From Berghia stephanieae (lineage: Eukaryota > Mollusca > Gastropoda > Nudibranchia > Aeolidiidae): a stretch of 64,000 nt of DNA. Positions 1 through 10,157 of the stretch are shown in pieces. The DNA lies in the NCBI GenBank assembly GCA_034508935.3, contig CM067444.1, positions 98,808,434 to 98,872,433 of the forward strand. The letters run 5' to 3'. The notes under the pieces are model-generated. The model saw nothing but the letters and a program-made list of their open reading frames with translations, was not told the DNA's origin and ran no database searches. The number at the start of each line of letters is the position of its first letter. Position 1 is the first letter of the stretch. The translations under genes were made by a program, and so were the position numbers.

Positions 1-208
1 CCTTTGTTTTTTCTTGTCGTGCAGTAGAGATCAACTGTAAATCTCTACTTTAAAAGTGCATAGGGGCCTAGATCTATTAATTCGCAAAATGAGCAATTAC
101 AGTTGACACCATATAGGTTTTCACAGCTTAAGAAACATTCTTGGTTCTCTTTTGTGAGGAAAGCAGAAAAAGAATCGCCTGGGGGTCATACATTTACACT
201 TTTCGTTA

Positions 209-515
209 TTGTGTCCATCCCGACGTAATATCAGAATTAACTTTATATCTCGTCCATCCCGACGTAACATTAAACGTCACTTTTGGTTATCTTTTCAACA
301 CCTCATAACACCAGACTTCCATTTTGTCCACCCAGGCATAACACCAGACTTCCATTTTGTCTACCCAGGCATAACACCAGACTTCCATTTTGTCTACCCA
401 GGCATAACACCAGACTTCCATTTTGTCTACCCAGGCATAACACCAGACTTCCATTTTGTCTACCCAGGCATAACACCAGACTTCCATTTTGTCTACCCAG
501 GCATAACACCAGTTC
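209..515. repeat. 33-bp minisatellite
   Basis: Six full tandem copies of a 33-bp unit begin at 304 (CATAACACCAGACTTCCATT followed by TTGTCTACCCAGG). A partial copy follows to about 515, and degenerate relatives of the motif 'CGTCCATCCCGACGTAA' precede it from about 209. The unit is a multiple of three, so every frame stays open and repetitive ORFs appear on both strands. There is no sign that it is translated. Confidence 0.9.
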
Positions 516-547
516 ACTTTTGTACATCCCGGCATATGTTTTTGTTT

Positions 548-1454
548 TTGTTTTTAAGGGTTTGTTTGTTTGTTTGTTGCTTTAGGTCTCTTCCAACACA
601 ATTGAGGTTATATGAGAGACCGCTGAAACAAAAAAACAAGCAATCTAACAAAAATAGTACAAATGTCAATCAAAATCATAACCTAAAGATATCATAAGCT
701 AAATTATAAATAACCAAGAACAAACAGGCAGAGGATTTACAGGAAAAAAATATCCCCTGTCAAAAATACAATCACAAACCAAAGAAGCAGGATAGGCTAG
801 TAAAGAGAAGAAGAAACGACATCACTATCGGATCGTACACCCATGCGAACATCATAGGTATATGATTCAAGGGTGATGCTCCCATCCAACCACCCGCTGT
901 TGTTTTTAAGGGTTTTACGGCGCTTGCAACACATTTAGGTTATATCAGCGCCAGTAAAAAGGAAGAAAATGGGATAGTAAAAAGTTCTAGAATTACAATT
1001 AAAGCACCCAAGAAAAAGTAAGACAAAGGGGAACTAGGAAGAAATAGGGATCAGATGTAGATTCCAAGAGCATACCACCAATGTACTTATTTTGAGATCA
1101 CCTATAAGTCTTATCCGGACACAAGCACAAAATCCAACGAAGAGGAATACACTCAAATGCTTACACTATACATTACAAATAACAAATATAATAATACATA
1201 ACAGAGAGATGATTTACAAGGAAAAAAATATCATCTCCCAAAACAATAACTATGCATTTGACTGTTTCCCTCCCAGCCAGGACTCCGGTCGACTGTTTCC
1301 CTCTCAGCCAGGGCATCTGGCCAGGACCAGGACAAAACCAAGTAATCTCATTCCAAGACAAAGACAGAAAGCATGTTGGAAAACAGATATAAGGGGACAG
1401 AAGACACAGTATGCATCCCCCTGCCCAGTATGGGAGGTCAGGAACCCCACCCAG
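548..1454 (-). mobile_element. RA retroposon copy 1, interrupted by RB copy 1
   Basis: This is a member of the ~530-bp RA family. Read on the minus strand, the element starts CTGGGTGGGGTTCC, has an early hairpin (ACCTCCC/GGGAGGT; the left arm is altered in this copy), and ends in a stem-loop followed by GTAAAACCCTTAAAAACAA. The RB element at 564-899 splits its 3' tail, and a 16-bp piece of the RA tail is duplicated on both sides of RB (548-563 and 900-915). RA copy 1 is therefore older than RB copy 1. No coding capacity is visible. Confidence 0.85.
564..899 (-). mobile_element. RB retroposon copy 1 (one 117-bp unit)
   Basis: This 336-bp element is nearly identical to the start of the RB copy at 7175-9319. 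On the minus strand it begins GCGGGTGGTTGGATGGGAGC, contains a single 117-bp module, then a body that resembles RA (GATATTTTTTTCCTGTAAATC). It ends in a stem-loop with GGTCTCT/AGAGACC arms and an AAAC-type tail. The flanking 16-bp duplication marks target-primed insertion. It probably represents the unit-length form of RB. Confidence 0.85.
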
Positions 1455-1818
1455 AGACCTGTCTTTTGACGAAATTTGTTGGTCAACGTCAGGGTATGAA
1501 TTTACAAGGGCCACGTTCAGACTTGGCAAAACACAATAATTGTAAATAGAAACAAAAATATGCAGAAATTGAAAACTTGTATTTAAACAATATGAACAGA
1601 CACCAGTGGTTGGGGAGGGGACATTTAAAACAACAAACATTTTTTTCTTTAATTTTAAAAATGTTTATTATTTTGACAGGGAACTTCGAGGACATAGTCA
1701 AAATATTATATGACAAGCCTATATAACATTTGGAATCAAAGCCATACACGGGTGTCCGGTACACTGATAAAACACCTTTACATATTTGGCGAGAGACTTA
1801 AATAAAAAATAAAAATAA
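1455..1818. other. non-genic spacer, nothing recognised
   Basis: AT-rich sequence between two repeats. Only short ORFs without recognisable similarity or splice context are present. Confidence 0.5.
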
Positions 1819-2040
1819 ATAAAATTCCCTTTATTCATCCCCAAGGGGAAATTTGTCTTCATGGTCTATTCCAAGGGAAAACTGGAATAGCCCAGGCATA
1901 AGCCGCAGTGAAGCGCCGCAAAGTGAGCTAGGGGAGGTGACTTGCTCAAGGCCACACAACGAGGCGGGTAGTCGAACTCGGTACCTTTTGGGTACGAAGC
2001 ATAGACCGTACGCTGAGCCACGCTTCCCCCTAAACATTGA
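1819..2040 (-). mobile_element. tRNA-derived SINE, CORE-like (SINE-4)
   Basis: On the minus strand the head has a pol III A-box-like TGGCTCAGCG and a B-box-like GAGTTCGACTACC. A segment GTGTGGCCTTGAGCAAGTCA follows, resembling the core of CORE/MIR-type SINEs. A diverged second copy lies at 15338-15503. The assignment rests on these motifs only. Confidence 0.7.
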
Positions 2041-2115
2041 TCAATTAATTTAAAACGATCCTCTCATGCACAGATTATTCTTAAATCCAAAACTTCACAG
2101 GCCAGTTGGGAAAAG

Positions 2116-2134
2116 GGGGGGGGGGGGGGGGGGG
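2116..2134. repeat. poly-G run
   Basis: An uninterrupted run of about 18 G between AT-rich flanks. Runs like this recur at about ten places in the window. Confidence 0.9.
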
Positions 2135-2238
2135 TATTTCAATTGATCGATTTATGAAATAATATAAAAGGTCTCTGGCCAAATCTTAAAGTGTTTTGTC
2201 AGCGCACGGCCGTAGTGTACTTCATAAATTATAATTAT

Positions 2239-2738
2239 GTTTGTTTGTTTTTAAGGGTTTTACGGCGCTGCAACACAGTTAGGTCATATCAGCGCCAGTA
2301 AAAAAGGAGAATACAGGATAGTAAAAAGTTCTAGAATTACAATTGAAGCACCAAAGAAAAGGCAAGACAAAGGGTAATGGTACAAATAGGGAATTGGTAT
2401 AGATTCCAAGAGCATACCATCGATGTACTTAGTTTGAGATCACATTAAAGTCTCATCTAGACACGAGGAATACACGCAAATGCTTACATTGTAAATTCAA
2501 AACAACAAATATAATTATACATAACAGAGAGATGATTTACAAGGAAAAATATATCATCCCCCAAAACAATAACAATACATTTGACTGTTTCCCTCTCAGC
2601 CAGGGCCAGGACAAAACCCAAGTAATCTCATTCCAAGCAAGACAAAGACAGAAAGCAAGTTGGAAAACAGATATAAGGGGATAGAAGACAAAGCAAGTAC
2701 CTCCCTGCCCACTATGGGAGGTCAGGAACCCTATCCAG
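2239..2738 (-). mobile_element. RA retroposon copy 2
   Basis: Full-length in structure. The 3' stem-loop lies at the left end (GGCGCT/AGCGCC, with one loop base missing), followed by the body, and the right end is CTATCCAG. No clear target duplication was identified. Confidence 0.85.
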
Positions 2739-2964
2739 TAAAATAAAATTACGTCATTGAAAAACATATTTTAATATTACCATCACTTCAATTCAGGACA
2801 AAAGAATCTCATTACACTTGGCTGGAAGAACATAGGAAGAAGTTCATGAAATCAAAATATTAGTTCCACATTATCATGCAATACCATACAAAATTGGCAA
2901 ATTGTTCTTGTTACTGACACAACGTTTTTTGTTTTTTAAAAATTATTTTAAGGGAGATGGTATG

Positions 2965-3507
2965 AGAAAAGAAGTTTGTTTTGTTTTTAAGGGTTTTATG
3001 GTGCTTGCAACACATTTAGGCCATATCAGCGCCAGTAAAAAGGAAGAAAATTGGATAGTAAAAACATTCTAGATGTACAATTAAAAAGACTTGAGGATAA
3101 AGTAAGACATAGGGGAAAAGGTTCAAATACGGAACAAATGTAGATTCTAAGAGCACACTATCAAACCTACTTTGATATCACTTATAAGTCTCAACCAGAC
3201 ACAAACACAAGATCCCATTAAGAGGAATGCACTCAAATGTTACAAATCATAAATTTAAAAATAATAACAGTACATAACAGAGAGATGATTTACAAGGATA
3301 AAATATCATCTTCCAAAACTATAACTATACATTCAACTGTTTCCCTCCCAGCCAAGGACTCCAGTTAGGGTCAGGACAAAACTAAGTAATCTTATTCCAA
3401 GACAAAGACAGAAAGCAATTGGAAAACATACAGGGGAATAAATGACACAGCAAGTACCGCCCTGCCCACGACGGGAGGTCGGGAACCCCACCCAGAGAAA
3501 AGAAGTT
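2965..3507 (-). mobile_element. RA retroposon copy 3 with 12-bp target duplication
   Basis: The element occupies 2977-3495 and is flanked by AGAAAAGAAGTT at 2965-2976 and 3496-3507. This long perfect duplication sets the true ends of the family: the minus-strand 5' end at CTGGGTGGGG and the 3' end in the TTGTTTT-type tail. It shows retroposition rather than cut-and-paste or rolling-circle movement. Confidence 0.9.
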
Positions 3508-3657
3508 GGAAGCATCAAGGAAAATGTAAGAAAAGAAACTGATTTAAATAGAGAAGAGACGATTCCATGAGCAATCTAACAATGTGCCTATTTTGACATT
3601 TGGTAAAAACCCCTTAGTGATCTAGACATAAGCAAAGGATCCCTCTTTTATGGATAT

Positions 3658-4000
3658 TGTTTTGTTTGTTTGTTTTAAAGGGTTTTACGGCGCTTGCAAC
3701 ACATTAAGGATCTGACTATGAGGAACACACTCAAATGCTTGCATTACACATTCAAAACAACAAATATAACAATACGTGACAGAGAGATGATTAACAATGA
3801 AAAAGAAATACCATCTCCCAAAACTATAACTATGCATTTGACTGTTTCCCTCCGAGCCAGGGACTCTGGCCATAGAAAGAGCATAACAAAGTAATCTCAT
3901 TCTAAGACAACGACAGCAACTAAGAAATTAGATATAGGGGTATAGAGGACACAGTTAGTGACCCTCCTGCCCACTATGGGGGGTCAAGAACTCCACCTAG
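3658..4000 (-). mobile_element. RA retroposon copy 4, internally deleted
   Basis: The tail and first half of the stem-loop run directly into the middle of the element after '...CAACACATTAAGGATCTG', so roughly 200 bp including the second stem arm are missing. The right end is the degenerate CTCCACCTAG. Confidence 0.8.
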
Positions 4001-4536
4001 GCTCCAATAGAGCCGAGATAACAGATTTTCAGGTATTTCATCAACACCTGGTACCAACCCCTTTTATATTTTTATGTACTTTATTGGTGTAAAAAGGGGT
4101 TGGTTTTTAATTTTGGCTTTGCGTTTAGTTATATAACTCTTGCTACATTTTTAGATCTTACAACAGCCGGATGGATAAAGATAAAATCAAATGGTCAAAA
4201 CATTCATTATCTAGTCTTGGAATTGAACTCATGAAGTGACCTAATTTGGGTCTGTGGATCTGAGTCTTTAATTGTTCACCTTGATAGTATGCCTTCATAA
4301 AGGACATTTTATACACATTTTTTTCAATCGAACCTCTATCAGCCCACCAGTACCTGGATAGATGGTAAGACAGCATCTAATCTAAAAGATAGAAGCCGAA
4401 TGTACCCAAAGGATAGTAAGCAATGTTACTGAGTGCATTTCTGCGTCTAAGAAAACAAAAAAGAATGCATACAACACAAGAACACATTCAAATAGAATAA
4501 GACTTTCAGGACTCCAAACAAATTAGTCACGGTTGC
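4001..4536. other. non-genic spacer, nothing recognised
   Basis: A unique-looking AT-rich stretch. A short minus-strand ORF (4158-4376) has no recognisable domain and no splice context. Confidence 0.4.
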
Positions 4537-5180
4537 CTGATACAAAGTAAGACAAAGAGATGTTTTTGTTAAGGGTTTTACAGCGCTTGCAACACATTAA
4601 GGTCATATCAGCGCCAGTAAAAAGGAAGAAAATGGGATAGTAAAAGGTTTTAGAATTACAATTAAAGCATCCAAGAATAAGGCAGACAAAGGGGAATTGG
4701 TTCAAATAGGGAACAGATGTAGATTCCAAGAGCACACTATCAATGTACTTAGTTTGAGATCACCTAAAAGTCTCATTCAGACACAAGCACAAGTCCCCAC
4801 TAAGAGAAATATACTCAAATGTTTATAAATCATATATACTACATAAACAAAACATAATATAGTGCATGACAGAGAGGTGATTTACAAGGAAAAAAATATC
4901 ATCTCCCAAAACTAACTATATATTTGACTGTTTCCCTCCAAGCTAGGGTATCCGGCCAGGGCCAGGACAAAACCAAGTAATCTCATTCCAAGACAAAGAC
5001 AGAAAGAATGTTGAACAACAGACATAGGGGGATAGAAGACACAGTATGTACCTCCCTGCCCACTATGGGAGGTCAGGAACCCCACCCAGAAAGGAGGAAT
5101 TGTGATGGGGATGGGCGGAGATAAACTGCCACTTAGGCGGAAGATTCTCAGCCCTGCTGATACAAAGTAAGACAAAGAGA
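4537..5180 (-). mobile_element. RA retroposon copy 5 with 24-bp target duplication and 5' extension
   Basis: The perfect flanking duplication at 4537-4560 and 5157-5180 contains TACAAAGTAAGACAAAGAGA. The usual RA end (CCCAG) is at 5089, but the duplication comes only after a further 67 bp (5090-5156). On the minus strand this copy therefore carries a 67-nt 5' extension absent from other copies. This suggests transcription from an upstream start, or a 5' transduction. Confidence 0.85.
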
Positions 5181-5850
5181 GATGACTAAAAATAGTGAAT
5201 CCTGGTATAACAATAACCCACTCCCTTACTCAGCCTAAGGCCAGCCTAAGTCTCACACAGAAACGATAATGGGATCTTCTTCTTCTTCCTTTACTTGCAG
5301 TCCATCTTTGGTGTACTAACGCAAATTTTATGTAAACAATATTTAATATGACATAGTTGTTTATTGTTGTATTCTTATAAAATGATCCAAATCATGTGCT
5401 TCCACTGCGTGTTCACTGAGGTTATTGCAAAGTCGAATTGTTGCATGTGACATTGTAATTTTTAACACTAATAATAAACTATATAATTTACACCCCTTTG
5501 ATAAAGCCAAAGCATACTCACATCCTACTACCTTGGTAAGAGTAAAACCTGGTCGCTTAATATCAAGACAAGTATAGGAAAAGAGAAGCACACGTCAATC
5601 ACCCGATCAAACAGAACTTCAATTATACGAAAATCATAAAATATGCACAATGAAATACTTGCACAAAAGGCATCACATGGAAATTTGTTTGCTGCAATAT
5701 ACCATTTTATATAAAAATATTATATGGCAATGATTTCTTATTGTGAATAAAAAAAAACAACCCAAAAACCCAATATATCTTATGCCATCAGCGGGGGAAA
5801 AAAAATAAAATAAAAAAATATATAAATTAATTTTTATACAGACAATAATA
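5181..5850. other. non-genic spacer, nothing recognised
   Basis: AT-rich. A minus-strand ORF at 5361-5591 (76 codons) has no recognisable family. It may be untranslated or degraded sequence. Confidence 0.4.
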
Positions 5851-5854
5851 ATGA

Positions 5855-5857
5855 AAT

Positions 5858-5897
<40 letters not shown>
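5855..5897. repeat. (GAT)n microsatellite
   Basis: About 14 uninterrupted GAT/ATG triplets immediately left of RA copy 6. Confidence 0.9.
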
Positions 5898-5911
5898 AAG
5901 TAAAAACAAAA

Positions 5912-6192
5912 TTTGTTTTTAAGGGTTTACGGCACTTGCGACACATTTAGGTCAATTCAGTGCCAGTAAAAAGGACGAAAATGGGATAGTCAAAAAAGCA
6001 CACAGGAAAAGTAAGACAAAGGGGAAGGGTTCAAGTAGGGAATAGATGTAGATTATTTCAAAAGCACACTATCATTGTGCATAGTTTGAGATCACCTAAA
6101 AGTCTCATCCTGACACAAGCATAGGCCCCTACTAAGTGGAATACACTCAAATGTTTACAAATCATATGTTTAAAAAGAAAAAAAAATACAGT

Positions 6193-6278
<86 letters not shown>

Positions 6279-6307
6279 AGAGAGCCAGAGAGAGAGAGAG
6301 AGAGAGA

Positions 6308-6376
<69 letters not shown>

Positions 6377-6543
6377 TGATTTACAAGGGGAAAAAAATAT
6401 CATCTCCCAAAACTTTAACAATACAATTGACTGTCTCATTCAAAGAAAAAGACAAAAAGCAGTTGGAAAACAGATGTAGGGGGATAGAAGACACAGAGAA
6501 AGTATCTCCCTGCCCACTATGGGAGGTCAGGAACTCCACCCAG
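5912..6543 (-). mobile_element. RA retroposon copy 6 with internal (GA)n expansion
   Basis: Its stem arms are GGCACT and AGTGCC, a paired change from the usual GGCGCT/AGCGCC. The family's GAGAGATGATTT segment has grown into about 180 bp of GA repeat (6195-6372). An imperfect AAACAAA duplication flanks the element. Confidence 0.85.
6195..6372. repeat. (GA)n microsatellite
   Basis: Long, slightly interrupted GA repeat inside RA copy 6. It gives Arg-Glu or Ser-Leu ORFs that are not genes. Confidence 0.95.
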
Positions 6544-6816
6544 ATAAACAAATTGAGAATTAAATAAACCTATGATTTTAAACACGACAGGGCAACGCAA
6601 AAATTCATTCTTGCACATAATAAGGACAGCCAATCAGGATGTAAAAATTAGGAAAAGATTATGAGCCACCAACAAAAATAGACATTATACTACATACTTA
6701 ACACCTGAAAAAAAAAATGAAATTGAATGAAAATATAGTTATAACTTCTCAATCATACCAAAAAACCCTATCTATCTTACAAAGACCGTACAACTTGGCC
6801 CCTTACTTCATCTTAC

Positions 6817-7080
6817 TTTGTAGTCCAGGGGTATGACACTTGGCTGGAGACCTGTAGGTCAAGGTTCAAGTCTGGCTAAGGGTAGCGTAAAGTTAAGTCT
6901 TTGAAGCACACAATTGACTCTGGAAAACGTTATTTACCCACATTTTCTTAGTACCTGACATTGCCTTTGTCAATGGGGCATCATGATTCGTGCTACGTGT
7001 TACTGATGGCTTAGGACTCCCTTGTAACGCACTTGAGCAAAGTTGATGAATATTGCGCGATATAAAACGTCATAGCTATC
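6817..7080 (+). mobile_element. diverged tRNA-derived SINE (SINE-1 type)
   Basis: The head carries GTCCAGGGGTATGACACTTG and a B-box-like GGTTCAAGTC. The tail TGAATATTGCGCGATATAAA matches the 3' end of the SINE-1 copies elsewhere in the window. It is considerably diverged. Confidence 0.65.
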
Positions 7081-7164
7081 ATTCTTCTTTCTCTTCTTTC
7101 TATGAGCTACAGTCGTTGGCATATTACCACAGCTTTTCCATTGAAGTCAGTATTACAGCGCTTA

Positions 7165-9329
7165 GTTAGACATGTTTGTTTGTTTGTTTGTTGCTTTAGG
7201 TCTCTTCCAACACAATTGAGGTTATATGAGAGACCGCTGAAACAAAAAAACAAGCAATCTAACAAAAATAGTACAAATGTAAATCAAAATCATAACCTAA
7301 AGATAACATAAGCTAAATTATAAATAACCAAGAACAAACAGGCAGAAGATTAACAGAAAAAAAAATATCCCCTGTCAAAAATACAATCACAAACCAAAGA
7401 AGCAGGATAGGCTAGTAAAGAGAAGAAGAAACGACATCACTATCGGATCGTACACCCATGCGAACATCATAGGTATATGATTCAAGGGTGATGCTCCCAT
7501 CCAACCACCCGCAAAGAAGCAGGATAGGCTAGTAAAGAGAAGAAGAAACGACATCACTATCGGATCGTACACCCATGCGAACATCATAGGTATATGATTC
7601 AAGGGTGATGCTCCCATCCAACCACCCGCAAAGAAGCAGGATAGGCTAGTAAAGAGAAGAAGAAACGACATCACTATCGGATCGTACACCAATGCGAACA
7701 TCATAGGTATATCATTCAAGGGTGATGCTCCCATCCAACCACCCGCAAAGAAGCAGGATAGGCTAGTAAAGAGAAGAAGAAACGACATCACTATCGGATC
7801 GTACACCCATGCGAACATCATAGGTATATGATTCAAGGGTGATGCTCCCATCCAACCACCCGCAAAGAAGCAGGATAGGCTAGTAAAGAGAAGAAGAAAC
7901 GACATCACTATCGGATCGTACACCCATGCGAACATCATAGGTATATGATTCAAGGGTGATGCTCCCATCCAACCACCCGCAAAGAAGCAGGATAGGCTAG
8001 TAAAGAGAAGAAGAAACGACATCACTATCGGATCGTACACCCATGCGAACATCATAGGTATATGATTCAAGGGTGATGCTCCCATCCAACCACCCGCAAA
8101 GAAGCAGGATAGGCTAGTAAAGAGAAGAAGAAACGACATCACTATCGGATCGTACACCCATGCGAACATCATAGGTATATGATTCAAGGGTGATGCTCCC
8201 ATCCAACCACCCGCAAAGAAGCAGGATAGGCTAGTAAAGAGAAGAAGAAACGACATCACTGTCGGATCGTACACCCATGCGAACATCATAGGTATATGAT
8301 TCAAGGGTGATGCTCCCATCCAACCACCCGCAAAGAAGCAGGATAGGCTAGTAAAGAGAAGAAGAAACGACATCACTATCGGATCGTACACCCATGCGAA
8401 CATCATAGGTATATGATTCAAGGGTGATGCTCCCATCCAACCACCCGCAAAGAAGCAGGATAGGCTAGTAAAGAGAAGAAGAAACGACATCACTATCGGA
8501 TCGTACACCCATGCGAACATCATAGGTATATGATTCAAGGGTGATGCTCCCATCCAACCACCCGCAAAGAAGCAGGATAGGCTAGTAAAGAGAAGAAGAA
8601 ACGACATCACTATCGGATCGTACACCCATGCGAACATCATAGGTATATGATTCAAGGGTGATGCTCCCATCCAACCACCCGCAAAGAAGCAGGATAGGCT
8701 AGTAAAGAGAAGAAGAAACGACATCACTGTCGGATCGTACACCCATGCGAACATCATAGGTATATGATTCAAGGGTGATGCTCCCATCCAACCACCCGCA
8801 AAGAAGCAGGATAGGCTAGTAAAGAGAAGAAGAAACGACATCACTATCGGATCGTACACCCATGCGAACATCATAGGTATATGATTCAAGGGTGATGCTC
8901 CCATCCAACCACCCGCAAAGAAGCAGGATAGGCTAGTAAAGAGAAGAAGAAACGACATGACTGTCGGATCGTACACCCATGCGAACATCATAGGTATATG
9001 ATTCAAGGGTGATGCTCCCATCCAACCACCCGCAAAGAAGCAGGATAGGCTAGTAAAGAGAAGAAGAAACGACATCACTATCGGATCGTACACCCATGCG
9101 AACATCATAGGTATATGATTCAAGGGTGATGCTCCCATCCAACCACCCGCAAAGAAGCAGGATAGGCTAGTAAAGAGAAGAAGAAACGACATCACTATCG
9201 GATCGTACACCCATGCGAACATCATAGGTATATGATTCAAGGGTGATGCTCCCATCCAACCACCCGCAAAGAAGCAGGATAGGCTAGTAAAGAGAAGAAG
9301 AAACGACATCACTGTCGATGTTAGACATG
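7165..9329 (-). mobile_element. RB retroposon copy 2 carrying a 16.4-copy array
   Basis: Flanked by GTTAGACATG at 7165-7174 and 9320-9329, so the whole 2.1-kb block behaves as one insertion. The left 220 bp are the RB body and 3' stem-loop (GGTCTCT/AGAGACC), nearly identical to RB copy 1. The rest is a tandem array of the 117-bp module that occurs once in copy 1. The minus-strand 5' end stops partway through a unit. Confidence 0.9.
7396..9317 (-). repeat. 117-bp tandem array (16.4 units)
   Basis: Units differ by only a few single-base variants, for example TATCGG versus TGTCGG in four units, CATCAC to CATGAC, and one CCCATG to CCAATG. The unit is exactly 39 codons without a stop, which produces a 662-codon minus-strand ORF of hydrophobic repeats. 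Each unit spans the RB 5' region and contains GTACGATCC, weakly like a pol III B box. The near identity suggests recent amplification or homogenisation. I do not regard it as a gene. Confidence 0.9.
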
Positions 9330-10157
9330 AATCCAATTTCTGAACTTTAGTAATTGTGTGGAAACAAAATATCAAATTGACTTAGGAAAGAACCAATATT
9401 AAAACAATTCCCTTTTAGCTGGATTTTAAAACGATGTAGATCAATCATCATTATAATCTTCATCTACAAGTATATTTGTTTTCCAGATCTGGTAATGTAA
9501 ATTAAGGATAACTATTCAGAGTTCTATGATTTCTTGAGACCACAAAGGAAATATAACATAAATCTATTTCGTCCTGTAAATGCCACTTATCCGGTTGACA
9601 ATAAATCTGATTTATAACAGCTTTGAAGAAAAACAAATGACCAAACACGGAAGAACATTTCGGGCTCATAACCCTCCTTTAGCCAATCAATAACAAAAAC
9701 AATAAAAACATTTCATACATCGCTTTAAATCCAGACAGACAGCATAGAAATATTGGCACGTCTTGTCTGCAAGTAATAAGAGCTTGAAATGTAAACAAAT
9801 AGAAGCTTCTGTTTGTTTACATTTCAAGGATGTTTATATTTGTTTTACATTTCAATATCCTATTACTTTCTGAAGAATGGTTTGACTCCGAAACATTCTG
9901 TGTTTAGTATTTTGTTCAAGTTCAGCCTGTGCAGCTGATTCCTGGAGACCAGATGACTTCTGTTATCATAACACTAACACAAAGACACATACAACTCTTT
10001 GTAAAACACTAAAAGCCACGTTTTGGCAAGAATCATTCTTTGGAAAAAAATAAAAAACCTTTTCCATATAGAAATAACACTAAAGATTTCATCTTTTTTT
10101 TATAAAAAGGAAGCGAAAATCGAGGAAGTCCTTGTCTTTCTAAGGGAAAAAAAAGTA
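9330..10157. other. 3' flank of the zinc-finger gene, with a small inverted repeat
   Basis: No ORF of note. A perfect 17-bp inverted repeat lies at 9783-9799 and 9812-9828 (CTTGAAATGTAAACAAA and its complement), with a third imperfect arm just after. The part nearest 10158 is presumably the 3' untranslated region of the gene on the minus strand. Confidence 0.5.

Noticed and set aside
299-515. 33-bp repeats as a CRISPR array
   Set aside because: Units are contiguous with no spacers, in a eukaryotic setting.
6136-6567. ORF of Arg-Glu repeats, and similar poly-Ser/Leu, poly-Ile and poly-Tyr ORFs at 25921, 54841, 58549 and 61890
   Set aside because: Translations of simple repeats with no conservation or splice support.
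7387-9375. 662-codon ORF of repeated hydrophobic 39-residue units
   Set aside because: It is the minus-strand reading of a 117-bp tandem repeat whose length is a multiple of three. The single-copy version at 564-899 is plainly non-coding and part of a retroposon.
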